A DNA stretch of 64,000 nucleotides from Micromonospora pisi (GCF_003633685.1 NZ_RBKT01000001.1:2914001-2978000), one strand, 5' to 3'. Positions 1 through 8,084 are shown, numbered from the stretch's first letter. Made by a program: numbers and translations. The notes: generated by a model from the sequence alone, not told the origin.

Positions 1-521
1 ATCTGCGAGCCGGCGTCGTTGAAGTAGTACTCCGTGGTCACGTCGGCACCGGTGGCCCGGAGCAGGCGGCTGAGCGCGTCGCCGACCGCCGCCCACCGGA
101 CCCCGCCGATGTGCACCGGCCCGGTCGGGTTCGCCGAGACGAACTCGAGGTTGATCCGCTCACCGGCGAGGGCGTCGCTACGTCCGTACTCCCGGCCGGC
201 CTGGACCACGACGCGGGCCAGCTGCCCGGCGGCGGCCGCGTCGAGACGGATGTTGAGGAAGCCGGGTCCGGCGATCTCGACCGATTTGATGCCGACCGCA
301 CGGGTCAGCTCGTCGGCGAGGCCCGCCGCCAACTCACGCGGCGGCACCCCGACCCGCTTGGCCAGTTGCAGTGCGAGCGTCGAGGCGTAGTCGCCGTGCT
401 CAGGATTGCGGGGTCGCTCCAGGGTCACCGACTCCGGCAGTACGGAGGGGTCGAGCCCACGGGAGATGAAGACCGCCTGGGCGGCGGTACGGACGACCTC
501 GGCGAGATTGGCGGGAGTCAC
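1..521 (-). CDS. argS: Arginyl-tRNA synthetase, N-terminal part (partial)
   Basis: Charges tRNA-Arg with arginine in the cytoplasm. The visible 173 residues run from a GTG start at 521 and leave the window at base 1. Residues 1-95 form the Arg-tRNA synthetase N-terminal (additional) domain, with a GPGFLNIRL stretch near 85-93. The class I catalytic core follows, starting [13 protein letters not shown] with the HIGH-type motif HIGG at 137-140. The start is the first plausible codon before the conserved N-terminal domain. It is divergent from the DUF3105 gene, 95 bp away. The KMSK loop and anticodon domain lie outside the window. The window also contains a tRNA-Arg gene at 3154. Confidence 0.95.
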   Translation of the reverse strand, partial: MTPANLAEVVRTAAQAVFISRGLDPSVLPESVTLERPRNPEHGDYASTLALQLAKRVGVPPRELAAGLADELTRAVGIKSVEIAGPGFLNIRLDAAAAGQLARVVVQAGREYGRSDALAGERINLEFVSANPTGPVHIGGVRWAAVGDALSRLLRATGADVTTEYYFNDAGSQ

Positions 522-616
522 CGAAACATGTTACCGGGGGTAGACTCAGTCACTCGGCGGACACCCTGCGCCTTTGTGACCCGCCACCCCCTGACCGACC
601 GACCTGACGAGGCACC

Positions 617-1441
617 ATGAGCATCAGCACCCAGGGTGGCGATCAAAGCCGTCCGTCCGTGGTCAGCACCGGTAAGAAGCCGGCGGCCGGTGGGAAGCCG
701 GCAGCGGGTGGCAAGCCAGCGGCCGGGAACTCCGGTGGCGCTCGCCCCGGCGGAGGAGGTCGGGGCGCGGGTGGCGGCGGCAAGGGCCCGCGTAAGCCGA
801 TCGCCCCGGTCAAGGTCAGCCAGGGCCGCAACTGGGGCCCGATCGCCCTCTTCGTCGCCGTCGGCGTGCTCGCCGTCGGGATCATCGGCTGGGGTGCCTT
901 CGCCGTGTTCCAGGGTGCCAAGCCCTGGGCGGAGCAGGCGGCCGGCATCGACGGGATCAAGAACTACCGGGAGTCGTCCGACAAGTCCCTGACCGCCTCG
1001 GAACACGCGTGGGGTCCGCTGACCTACTCGCTCACCCCGCCGGTCGGCGGCAAGCACAACTTCAACTGGCAGAACTGCATGGGCGACGTCTACGACGCCC
1101 CGATCGCCAACGAGCACGCGGTGCACAGCATGGAGCACGGCGCGGTCTGGGTCGCGTACCGCAGCGGCCTTCCCGCCGACCAGGTCTCGAAGCTGGCCGA
1201 GAAGGTGCGCGGCAACGAGTACATGCTGATGAGCCCGATCGACAACCTGGACAAGCCGATCTCGCTCCAGGCGTGGGGCTACCAGCTCAAGGTCGACAAC
1301 GCGGACGACGGCCGGATCGACACCTTCATCCGGGCGCTGCGCACCAACGCCACGATCGAGCCGAACGCGACCTGCTCCGGCGGTATCACCGCGACCGGCA
1401 CCACCCCGCGTGACCTCGGCAAGGACGGCGCGCAGCAGTAG
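617..1441 (+). CDS. DUF3105 family membrane-anchored protein
   Basis: A 274-residue protein. Residues 1-65 are a low-complexity, Gly/Ala/Lys/Pro-rich basic tail containing repeated KPAAGG units. One transmembrane helix follows at about 75-100, and the rest is an extracytoplasmic DUF3105 domain (about 110-265). The domain shows the family's conserved His-rich segment (NEHAVHSMEHGAVW, about 165-178) and two cysteines (near 153 and 252) that could pair outside the membrane. The function of DUF3105 is unknown. The stop is 11 bp before the start of the DUF305 gene, so the two are probably one operon. DUF3105/DUF305 pairs recur in actinomycetes, which suggests a shared envelope role, possibly metal binding (inference). 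Confidence 0.85.
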   Translation: MSISTQGGDQSRPSVVSTGKKPAAGGKPAAGGKPAAGNSGGARPGGGGRGAGGGGKGPRKPIAPVKVSQGRNWGPIALFVAVGVLAVGIIGWGAFAVFQGAKPWAEQAAGIDGIKNYRESSDKSLTASEHAWGPLTYSLTPPVGGKHNFNWQNCMGDVYDAPIANEHAVHSMEHGAVWVAYRSGLPADQVSKLAEKVRGNEYMLMSPIDNLDKPISLQAWGYQLKVDNADDGRIDTFIRALRTNATIEPNATCSGGITATGTTPRDLGKDGAQQ

Positions 1442-1452
1442 TTAGGAACCCG

Positions 1453-2214
1453 ATGGGCGCATCAACCCGCTCCGACGCGCCGGCTCAGGCCGGCGCGTCG
1501 GGCGCCGGGGTCCCGGACCCCGAGGAGTTCGAGTACGACGGCGTCGAGGGCGGTGACGACAACGTCGACGACCCGGGCGACGACCCGGGCGACGACTCGG
1601 CCGTCGGCGAGGGCCGCCGCCGGTTCAGTACCGGTTGGGTGACGATCGCGCTCGTGGTGGGCCTGGCCCTCGGCGTCGCGGTTGGGCTGCTCATCCCGGG
1701 CCTGACCCGGCCGGGAGAGACCTCGGTCGAGGCCGGGTTCGCCCGGGACATGTCGACCCACCACGCCCAGGCTGTCGAGATGTCCCTGCTCGCCCACGAG
1801 AAGGCCACCGACCCGGACGTACGGACCCTGGGCGCGGACATCGCGCTCACCCAGCAGGGCCAGATCGGCACCATGCAGACCTGGCTGCGGAACTGGCACC
1901 TGACGCCGACCGGTTCCCAGCCCCGGATGGCCTGGATGCCCGATGGCGGTGGCACGATCCGCGACGGCCTGATGCCGGGAATGGCCACCGACGCCGAGCG
2001 GGCGCAGCTGCGCGCAGCCACCGGCCGGGACTTCGACGTCATGTTCCTCCGGCTGATGCTCAACCACCACCTCGGCGGCATCCACATGGCCGAGGCGGCG
2101 CTGGAGCTCTCCGACGACGAGCAGGTGCAGGCCCTCGCCGAGACCATGGTCGCCGGACAAAAGAAGGAAATCGCCGCGATTCAGGCACTGCTCGACAAAC
2201 TAGGCGCCAAGTAG
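1453..2214 (+). CDS. DUF305 family membrane-anchored protein
   Basis: A 253-residue protein. Residues 1-60 are acidic and Asp/Gly-rich (repeated DDPGDDPGDD), followed by one transmembrane helix near 61-85. The C-terminal DUF305 (ferritin-like four-helix) domain carries two His/Met-rich motifs, MSTHHAQAVEM (about 100-110) and MLNHHLGGIHMAEAAL (about 203-218). These are the family hallmarks and are likely metal ligands. DUF305 proteins are often found in copper-resistance loci, so an extracytoplasmic copper-binding role is plausible but not shown. The ATG start is 11 bp after the upstream stop, which supports co-transcription with DUF3105. The remainder of the C-terminus (about 220-253) is a helical tail rich in Glu, Lys and Ala. 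Confidence 0.85.
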   Translation: MGASTRSDAPAQAGASGAGVPDPEEFEYDGVEGGDDNVDDPGDDPGDDSAVGEGRRRFSTGWVTIALVVGLALGVAVGLLIPGLTRPGETSVEAGFARDMSTHHAQAVEMSLLAHEKATDPDVRTLGADIALTQQGQIGTMQTWLRNWHLTPTGSQPRMAWMPDGGGTIRDGLMPGMATDAERAQLRAATGRDFDVMFLRLMLNHHLGGIHMAEAALELSDDEQVQALAETMVAGQKKEIAAIQALLDKLGAK

Positions 2215-2317
2215 TCCCTTCTGGCCCGATACGCGGCGTTATGCCCGACTGTGCACTTTAGGGAGTTTTCTCCGCAGATATCGTGACCAGTCATGATCCG
2301 GGCTCGTTGCCCCAGAC

Positions 2318-2998
2318 GTGGGGGTTGTTCTTAAAGACGCGCGACGTTCCGTCACCAGCTGGTGCCGGCGGCACACCATCGGCGGCGACGGCGCGGTGGC
2401 CGCTCGCCGGGGGCAGCGGTCAGGCCCGGCAGAGGCACTCAGCCGCGATCAGGAACTCGAGCTGATCGACGCGCTACGGGGCCGGTACCCGGACCAGTTC
2501 GGGCTCGACGATCCGCTCTGGACCCGGCAGAGCGTCACCGCCCTGATCGAGCGCCAGTTCGGGCTCACCATCGATCCCGGCATCGTCGGCGAATACCTGC
2601 ATGCCTGGGGACTCGGACCACGGGAGCCCACCGACCGCGCCTGCGGCCTCTGCGTCGACGCGGTACGGATCTGGGTGCGCCAGGAGTACCCGGCGATCGT
2701 CCGCTCCGCCCAGGAGCACCGCGCCGAACTCTGCTGGCTCGGGCGTACCCGGCTGCACGGGGTGGCGCCGGCGGCGGACGTGATCTCGGCGATGTCCCAG
2801 CGGGGGCGGGTCAAATTCATGATCACGACACCGACGGTGGACCCGCCACTGCCCCGGGACTTCCTGCTCCGGCTGAGCGGGGCGGACGGACGGTTGGTGC
2901 ACGTGGTGGTGGACGGGTCCTGGGGACGGGGCGAGTGGCCACGACGGCTTCCGCCGCGCATCGCGCCGTACGCGTTGCCTTCGTGTGGGCGTTCCTGA
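2318..2998 (+). CDS. Winged helix-turn-helix protein, IS630-transposase-like N-terminal region
   Basis: A 226-residue protein from a GTG start. Residues 8-110 resemble the two HTH segments of IS630-type transposases: RRSVTSWCRRH, a basic Gly/Arg linker, then LDDPLWTRQSVTALIERQFG and EYLHAWGLGPREP. The C-terminal half (about 110-226) has no DDE catalytic pattern that I recognise. A TGA at 2294 blocks any upstream in-frame extension, so the first HTH is shorter than in full-length transposases. This could be a truncated transposase or a domesticated regulator. It stands alone between DUF305 and tRNA-Arg. The coding frame is clear from codon bias, but the function is unknown. Confidence 0.6.
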   Translation: MGVVLKDARRSVTSWCRRHTIGGDGAVAARRGQRSGPAEALSRDQELELIDALRGRYPDQFGLDDPLWTRQSVTALIERQFGLTIDPGIVGEYLHAWGLGPREPTDRACGLCVDAVRIWVRQEYPAIVRSAQEHRAELCWLGRTRLHGVAPAADVISAMSQRGRVKFMITTPTVDPPLPRDFLLRLSGADGRLVHVVVDGSWGRGEWPRRLPPRIAPYALPSCGRS

Positions 2999-3153
2999 TC
3001 CAGGTGGGGTTGGGGGCGGCGTACCCCACTCTGGGCGGTCAGGCCTGATCCCGTCGTGGGGCACGCCGCCCCCAACCGGACACGCTGTTCACGTCCGACG
3101 GATACCGATTCGGTGCTCGGGGCGGGTGTTTGCTACTCTTTCCCGGTCGCTGA

Positions 3154-3228
3154 GCCCCCGTAGCTCAGGGGATAGAGCACCGCCCTCCGGAGGCGGGGGC
3201 GCAGGTTCGAATCCTGCCGGGGGCACCA
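3154..3228 (+). tRNA. tRNA-Arg (anticodon CCG)
   Basis: A complete cloverleaf. The 7-bp acceptor stem GCCCCCG (3154-3160) pairs with CGGGGGC (3218-3224), followed by the discriminator A and an encoded CCA (3226-3228). The anticodon CCG is at 3187-3189 in the loop CTCCGGA, and the T-arm contains GGTTCGAATCC. It decodes CGG, a common codon in this genome. A near-copy of its 3' half lies at 5951-5992, so it looks like an integration target. Confidence 0.97.
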
Positions 3229-3533
3229 GGCAAGATCAGCACAAGAGGCCGCCGACCAGGGCAAACCTGGACAGCGGCCTTCTTCATGTGTCGGACTGTG
3301 TCCGGTGATCTACGGCCCTCAGCGGCCAGCCACGGCAAATACACGGCCAAGTTCTCGCGCCTTCCATGCCCGGTACCGCTCCAGTCCGCCGCCACTATCA
3401 AGCCTTGGTCGCCGGACTGGACATCACCGCCGATGCCGCTGGCCTGACGCTGTTCGCGACGGTGCGGCGCGCTGACGAGCCGGGGTGATCCCCGCAGTCG
3501 GCTTCGGGTTCGTCGCCGACGCAGCCTCGATCG
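3229..3533. other. Intergenic segment with a possible gene remnant
   Basis: Lies between tRNA-Arg and the DUF1330 gene. A plus-strand open frame at 3309-3488 ends with coding-like composition; from ATG 3366 it reads about 40 residues, ending LTLFATVRRADEPG. It has no visible ribosome binding site and I do not recognise it. It may be the tail of a gene truncated when the adjacent element inserted. Nothing else is evident. Confidence 0.35.
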
Positions 3534-3827
3534 TCAGTCGAGGCCTTCGATGATGCGGAAGTCGCGCTCGACGCCGTCAGCAAGTGCGGCCAGCGCCTCC
3601 TGGTAGGCCGCACTCGCATGTGCGGCGACCGCCTGTTCGAAGCTGTCGAACTCGATCAGGACGGTGCGCTCGGCGATTCCGGCGTCGTGTGCGACGACCC
3701 GGCTGCCGCGGGCGAGCAGCCGCCCGCCCGCGGCCTCGACGGCTGGACCAGCCAGCTTGTTGTAGGCAGCCAGCTTCTCGGGGTCCGCAATGGTGCGGTA
3801 GGCGCTGACCCAATAGCCCTTGGCCAC
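3534..3827 (-). CDS. DUF1330 family protein
   Basis: A 97-residue cytosolic protein matching DUF1330, a dimeric alpha/beta-barrel (ferredoxin-like) family. Typical features are the N-terminal KGYWVSAYRTIADPEKLAAY, the segment AAGGRLLARG, and ERTVLIEFDSFEQAVAAHAS in which Phe/Asp face the putative pocket. The length is usual for the family. The start is supported by GGAGGTACC just upstream. Some DUF1330 members sit beside monooxygenase or antibiotic genes, but no reaction is established. It follows the MarR-MFS pair in the same direction after a 112-bp gap, inside the segment bounded by the tRNA repeats. Confidence 0.85.
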   Translation of the reverse strand: MAKGYWVSAYRTIADPEKLAAYNKLAGPAVEAAGGRLLARGSRVVAHDAGIAERTVLIEFDSFEQAVAAHASAAYQEALAALADGVERDFRIIEGLD

Positions 3828-3939
3828 GGTACCTCCTGTGTTCGGAATTGATGCTCAGAAGCATGCTCAGATCCATGGCCGGCGCGCTGTGGGTCAGCGA
3901 GCCGACGGAGACGGCGTCGAAGTCGGACGGCTTCGATCC

Positions 3940-5424
3940 TCAGCTTCCGGTTCGACTCGACCGGCCCAGGCCCGGCACACCGACTGGGGCTGTGATCGGA
4001 TTGGTCTCGGGTGAGCGTCGGCGGGCGAGGGCGAGGCTGGCCATCGTCGTGATCGCCATCGCGGCGACGCCGACCAGCGCCGCGGTCGTGTAGGCGTCGT
4101 CGTTCGGGAAGAGGCGGCCCGTGGCGGTGCCGGCGGCCAGGACCAGACCGCCGATGGCGCTGCCCAGGGAGTACCCGACGCTGCGGACGACGTAGTTGAA
4201 GCTCATGGCGCTCGACGTCTCGCTCCTGGGGGTGACGGCCAGGATGACGCCGGGCATGGCGGCCGAGAAGCTGCCGACGCCGAAGCCCAGCACGCCCATG
4301 GCCGCGAGCAGTTCGGCCAGGTTGGACCGGGCGGTGGCGAACAGGACGAACCCGCCGCCGACGATGGCGGCGCTGCCGGCCAGGAGCAGGGGGCCGTCGA
4401 TCCGTTCGCGGATCCGCGGCGTGAGCTTGCCGGCGACGAACCCCAGCACGGAGAACGGGATGAGGACCAGCCCCGCCACGAAGGTGGTCAGTCCGAAGCC
4501 GTAGCCGGCGCTGTGCGGCGTCTGCGCGTAGCGGGTAATGAGCGTGAGCAGGAGGTACATGCCGCTCCCGCCGACGAACATGGCGATGTTCGCCCCGGCG
4601 ACCGCCGGGTGCCGTACCGCCCGGACGTCGACCAGGGGCGTCTTGGTTCGCAGTTCGGAAACGGTCCAGACGCAGAGCAGGAGTACGGCGGCGACGGCAA
4701 CGGTCACCGCCACGGCGAGGTGTCGGCTCCACAGGCTCCTCTCGCCGGCCAGGAACAGGACGAGGAGCAGTCCACCCGCCAGGACGAGCGCACCGGCCAC
4801 GTTCACGTGAGCGGAGCGGCCTTCGGGAGCTGCGGGCATGGAGTGCCACGCGGTCACGAAGGCGATGGCGGTGACGAGCAGGCCGAGGCCGTAGGCGGCC
4901 CGCAGTCCGCCGAACTCGGCGAGCAGCGCAGCCAGCGGGTAGCCGACGCCGGCTCCGATGATGGAGACCACTGAGATCAGGGCGATCGTGGCCGCGCTGC
5001 GCTCCTCGGGAAGATGGTCGCGGGCCACGCCCATCATCAGCGCCGTGAGACCGAGTCCGACGCCTTGGGCCGCTCTGCCCACGAGCAGCCAGGCGAACGG
5101 CAGCGGCAGCACGGTGAGCGCGCTGCCGACGACGACGATCGCCAGCGTGGCGAGAATCGTGGCCCGCCGGTGCGGACCGGCTCCGAGCCGGCCGAGGACG
5201 GGTGTGGCGACGGCGCCGCTGAGCAGGGCGATGGTCAGCGTCCACTGCGCGCTGTCGAGGGAGACGTGGAACGTGGTCGCCACGCTGGTGATGAGCGGCG
5301 TCCCGAGGCTGGCGACCGCCGCCACGACCAGGGCGATGAACATCAGGGCGGGGACCAGCAGACGTGCCTCGGAACGTATCAGGGCAGTGCTCATGGGCTG
5401 GTCATGAGCCTGGGCCGCGGTCAC
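3940..5424 (-). CDS. MFS transporter, drug-efflux type (DHA2-like)
   Basis: A 494-residue integral membrane protein with 12-14 predicted helices. The loop 2-3 region reads LGRLGAGPHRRATIL, and the QWTLTIALLSGAVATPVLGRLG stretch is typical of EmrB/QacA-like exporters. GVGYPLAALLAEFGG corresponds to the antiporter motif C region. Transport is presumably proton-coupled drug export across the cytoplasmic membrane. The GTG start at 5424 overlaps the MarR stop (GTGA), with GAGGAG before it; an internal ATG at 5394 is an alternative. The overlap with a MarR gene suggests ligand-induced efflux under MarR control. The substrate is unknown. Confidence 0.85.
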   Translation of the reverse strand: MTAAQAHDQPMSTALIRSEARLLVPALMFIALVVAAVASLGTPLITSVATTFHVSLDSAQWTLTIALLSGAVATPVLGRLGAGPHRRATILATLAIVVVGSALTVLPLPFAWLLVGRAAQGVGLGLTALMMGVARDHLPEERSAATIALISVVSIIGAGVGYPLAALLAEFGGLRAAYGLGLLVTAIAFVTAWHSMPAAPEGRSAHVNVAGALVLAGGLLLVLFLAGERSLWSRHLAVAVTVAVAAVLLLCVWTVSELRTKTPLVDVRAVRHPAVAGANIAMFVGGSGMYLLLTLITRYAQTPHSAGYGFGLTTFVAGLVLIPFSVLGFVAGKLTPRIRERIDGPLLLAGSAAIVGGGFVLFATARSNLAELLAAMGVLGFGVGSFSAAMPGVILAVTPRSETSSAMSFNYVVRSVGYSLGSAIGGLVLAAGTATGRLFPNDDAYTTAALVGVAAMAITTMASLALARRRSPETNPITAPVGVPGLGRSSRTGS

Positions 5425-5879
5425 CGGTCCGACTCCTCTCGGGCGTGGCTTTCGAGCTCCGCCAGATGCAGCAGCGCCGGAAGGGCTGCTGCCAGGGCCT
5501 CGACCTCGTCACCGGTGAGTTCGTCGATCAACCGCGCGTACGCGTCGACGCCCGCCTGGCGTCGCGTCCGGACGTACGACGCGCCGGCCTCGGTCAGGCA
5601 CACCAGCGTGACCCGCTTGTCGGACGGATCGCCCTTCCGCTCGACCAGCCCGGATTCCTCCATCACCCGGACCAGGACGGTCATCGCGGGCTGGGTGACA
5701 CCCTCGGCCACCGCCAGATCGGTGATCCGTCGCGGGCCGGTCTTGTCCAGGGTGGCCAAGGTGGCGGCGGACGTCAGGCTCATGTCGCGGGGAAGGCGTC
5801 TCACGGCCCTGGTGGCCAGACCGTAGAGGGCTGACCCGATGGCATCGGAAGCGCCGTGCGCGGCGTCTCGGCGACTCAC
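5421..5879 (-). CDS. MarR family transcriptional regulator
   Basis: A 152-residue winged-helix protein. The recognition region is RITDLAVAEGVTQPAMTVLVR, and the wing is KGDPSDKRVTLVCLTEAG with the conserved D-x-R of the MarR wing. Dimerisation helices flank it. It is the first gene of a two-gene unit, overlapping the MFS exporter by 4 bp, so it most likely represses its own operon and is released by the exported compound. The AT-rich stretch just upstream (5886-5920), rare in this genome, is the likely promoter/operator. Confidence 0.88.
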   Translation of the reverse strand: MSRRDAAHGASDAIGSALYGLATRAVRRLPRDMSLTSAATLATLDKTGPRRITDLAVAEGVTQPAMTVLVRVMEESGLVERKGDPSDKRVTLVCLTEAGASYVRTRRQAGVDAYARLIDELTGDEVEALAAALPALLHLAELESHAREESDR

Positions 5880-5950
5880 ACCTGAAGCATAGCAGTTTTA
5901 TATGAATCCTTTATGCATCTCCCGATCGGGGTTCGGTGATACCTGACCGA

Positions 5951-5992
5951 CCTCCGGAGGCGGGGCGCAGGTTCGAATCCTGCCCGGGGCAC
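5951..5992 (+). repeat. Partial copy of tRNA-Arg 3' half (att-site-like)
   Basis: 42 bp matching tRNA-Arg positions 3184-3226 with one base missing and one substitution. It spans the anticodon loop, the variable region, the T-arm GGTTCGAATCC and the acceptor 3' strand. It has the same orientation as the intact tRNA and lies 2767 bp downstream. It has no 5' half, so it is not a functional tRNA. The arrangement is that of attL/attR left by a tRNA-integrating element. Confidence 0.8.
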
Positions 5993-6071
5993 GTGGCAGA
6001 ACCGCAAACGCGCGACGCGACCGGGCGATCACTGATTGCGGAAGCCAGTTTCGCGTTCGAGTAGCGATTGA

Positions 6072-6101
6072 GGATGCCCCGGCCGTTCGGCCGGGGCATC
6101 C
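6072..6101. terminator. Perfect 14-bp-arm hairpin, terminator-like
   Basis: Arms GGATGCCCCGGCCG and CGGCCGGGGCATCC are separated by only TT. It lies just downstream of the 3' end of the minus-strand monooxygenase (stop at 6174). It has no clear U-tract, as is common for actinomycete terminators. Confidence 0.6.
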
Positions 6102-6173
6102 TTGCGATGGGTCGATGTACGGGCGCCGAACGAGCCCGGATCGCGGCTACCGAGCACCAATTGTGGTTGGCGT

Positions 6174-7244
6174 TTACGTGCCGGGCGGGCCGGCCACCAT
6201 GCTCGCGCGCAGGAGTTGGTCGCGGACTGGTATCGCGTACCGCAGGTGAGTCATCCGTGCAGCCAGGCCAGCTATGCGGGCCAGCCTCTGGGTGGCTGGC
6301 CGACGCTGGCGATCGTATTCGTGCAGAGCCTGCTCGACCGTGAGCGTCTTGCGCAGGTGGGAGGCCAGCGCTACCGCATCGATGATCGCCTCGCACGCGC
6401 CGCGCCCCAGGTCGGGTGTCATGGCGTGGGCGGCGTCGCCAAGGAAAGCCACCGTGCCGCGCGTGAAGGACGGTAGCGGCGGCGTCACGTACACGTCGTG
6501 TCGCAGCACCGCGGACTCGTTGATCGCGTCCAGGACGGTATGGACCGGCGGCGCCCAGCGGCCGAACATTCCCCGTAGTTCGGCGACTTCCTCGCCCGGG
6601 CGGAACTGGCCCTCCGGTGCCGCCGCGGACGCGTACCAGTTGGTGCGACCGCCCTCCTGCGGTGTCACGCCGAACTTGAGGCCCCGGCCCCACACTTCCA
6701 CGAACATGTCGGTGGGCATGTCTTCCACCACGCCGCGCCACGCCGTGCTGCCGGAGAATCGTGCTCGGTACGCCGGGCCGAACACTTTCTCGCGGGCTTG
6801 GCTGAACACTCCGTCGGCCACCACGACCAGATCGACATCACCCACCTCGGTAGCGTCGTCCACTGGATCGCCGGTCCGTAGCTCCACCCCGGCCTCCATC
6901 GCCGTCTCGTGCAGGATGGCGAGCAGTCCCGGCCGGGACAACAGGTAAACATGGTCGCCGGTGCGCCGGTGCAGCCGTTCGACGTCAATCGTCGCGATGC
7001 GGGAGCCGTCCGGACGAAGAAAGACCCCGGCTTGCTGTCGTCGCCCGGCCCGGCGGACCATGTCGCCGACGCCGATCGCGTCCAGCGCGCGCAGCGCCAC
7101 GGGCCACATGCCGAGCGCCGTGCCCGTGATCGGCAGCCCCTTGTCCCGCTCCCGGACGGTGACCCTCCAGCGTGCGCGTCGCAGCGCGATCGCCGCCGTC
7201 AGCCCACCGATGCCCCCGCCAATGATCAACGCACGTCTCTCCAT
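6174..7244 (-). CDS. FAD-dependent aromatic-ring-type monooxygenase
   Basis: A 356-residue class A flavoprotein monooxygenase. It has an N-terminal Rossmann GGGIGG (9-14), a middle DG motif region (VVVADGVFSQ) and the C-terminal FAD ribityl-binding motif GDAAHAMTPDLGRGACEA (about 266-283). These enzymes hydroxylate small aromatics or polyketides with NAD(P)H and O2. The ATG at 7244 is chosen because it directly precedes the dinucleotide fold; GTG codons at 7250 and 7253 are alternatives. It is divergent from a TetR gene with a perfect palindrome between them, so it is probably repressed by that regulator. Substrate unknown. Confidence 0.85.
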   Translation of the reverse strand: MERRALIIGGGIGGLTAAIALRRARWRVTVRERDKGLPITGTALGMWPVALRALDAIGVGDMVRRAGRRQQAGVFLRPDGSRIATIDVERLHRRTGDHVYLLSRPGLLAILHETAMEAGVELRTGDPVDDATEVGDVDLVVVADGVFSQAREKVFGPAYRARFSGSTAWRGVVEDMPTDMFVEVWGRGLKFGVTPQEGGRTNWYASAAAPEGQFRPGEEVAELRGMFGRWAPPVHTVLDAINESAVLRHDVYVTPPLPSFTRGTVAFLGDAAHAMTPDLGRGACEAIIDAVALASHLRKTLTVEQALHEYDRQRRPATQRLARIAGLAARMTHLRYAIPVRDQLLRASMVAGPPGT

Positions 7245-7256
7245 GTTCACCACGCT

Positions 7257-7270
7257 ACAACACCTGTTGT
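7257..7270. promoter_or_regulatory. Palindromic operator between monooxygenase and TetR genes
   Basis: ACAACA-CC-TGTTGT is a perfect 6-bp-arm inverted repeat in the 66-bp divergent spacer. A further TGTTGT half-site lies at 7285-7290. Position and symmetry fit a TetR dimer site controlling both genes. Confidence 0.6.
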
Positions 7271-7310
7271 TTTCCGACTACGGATGTTGTGAATCGAATA
7301 AGGTGTCGGC

Positions 7311-7874
7311 GTGCCATCCCGCGAAGAAAACCTGCTCGATGCCGCCATCGGCATCCTCGGAAACCAAGGCGTACGGGCGTTGACGCATCGCGCGGTCGAC
7401 GCGGCCGCCGCGGTGCCAACCGGCTCCACAGCGAACTACTTCAAGACCCGCGACATGCTGCTCAGCGCCGTAGCCGACCGATTCGCCGACCGCGACCGCG
7501 CCACCTGGCAGGCGATCGCGGGCTTCGTCCGCCCCACCACCGCGGTCGAGCTGGCGGCTGCGCTCGCCGCATACGTGCACCGTGCGCTCGGCCCAGAGCG
7601 CGCCCTGACCATCGCCCGATACGGTCTGTTCGTCGAGGCCGCACTGCGCCCGGAACTACAGGGGCGACTTGCCGAGGCGGCCCTCTCGATCCGGACGTGG
7701 GGCACGGAGTGGCTGCGCGCGATCGGCTCCACCGACCCGGAGAGCGAATGCGCGGCAATCCTCGACTACCTGGACGGTCTCATCTTCCACCAGCTCACGT
7801 TTCCCGGTCCGGTCGACCAGTTGGAGGCGGCGATCACGCAGACGGTGAGCCGACTGTGCACCACTGCGGCGTGA
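7311..7874 (+). CDS. TetR family transcriptional regulator
   Basis: A 187-residue regulator. The N-terminal HTH reads ENLLDAAIGILGNQGVRALT then a recognition helix in AAVPTGSTANYFKTRDMLL. The STANYFKTRDML form with 'G-S-x-x-N-Y-F' is typical of the TetR group that commonly neighbours flavin monooxygenases. The all-helical C-terminal ligand domain fills residues 70-187. The GTG start at 7311 has AAGGTG upstream. It is transcribed away from the FAD monooxygenase, with the palindrome ACAACACCTGTTGT between them, which suggests autoregulation and control of the enzyme. Confidence 0.87.
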   Translation: MPSREENLLDAAIGILGNQGVRALTHRAVDAAAAVPTGSTANYFKTRDMLLSAVADRFADRDRATWQAIAGFVRPTTAVELAAALAAYVHRALGPERALTIARYGLFVEAALRPELQGRLAEAALSIRTWGTEWLRAIGSTDPESECAAILDYLDGLIFHQLTFPGPVDQLEAAITQTVSRLCTTAA

Positions 7875-8084
7875 CCAGCGAACGGCCTGCGGAATGGCCA
7901 GACCATGCCTCACACAGGAGGCGAGGCAAGCAACCTCGACGGGCATCCGCATCTCGGCTACGTGCGTCGCGGCGGTCACGCAAGGCACCTTGTGGAGCCA
8001 GGCGACGACGCCTATCGTTCCGATGTATCGGCTCGATATATCGGCCTGGGGCTTCGCGGTCGCCCGGCTGACCCAGGAGGTGCG

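Larger units (their letters stand above)
3184..5992. mobile_element. Candidate relic of a tRNA-Arg-integrated element
   Basis: The segment is bounded by the 3' half of an intact tRNA-Arg and a 42-bp degenerate copy of the same sequence. Cargo is a MarR-MFS-DUF1330 cassette. There is no integrase, excisionase or replication gene inside, so if it was once mobile it has decayed or been trimmed. The accessory genes at 9.7-13.2 kb could belong to a once-larger element, but no further att copy was found there. Confidence 0.5.

Noticed and set aside
2283-2465. 60-codon frame MTSHDPG... overlapping the HTH gene
   Set aside because: Different frame, Pro/Ser-rich, no conservation signal; considered as the displaced N-terminus of the HTH gene, but the sequence does not fit a first HTH.
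3165-3401. 78-codon frame reading through tRNA-Arg
   Set aside because: Its C-terminal GRIRTCAPASGG is the translated complement of the tRNA, a classic artefact.
3656-5245. 529-codon minus-strand frame overlapping the MFS gene
   Set aside because: Arg/His-rich alternative frame of the same strand; the frame at 3940-5424 has clear membrane helices.
5911-6741. 276-codon minus-strand frame with CPGQDSNLRPASGG
   Set aside because: The telling string is the complement of the tRNA fragment at 5951; the rest is out of frame with the monooxygenase.
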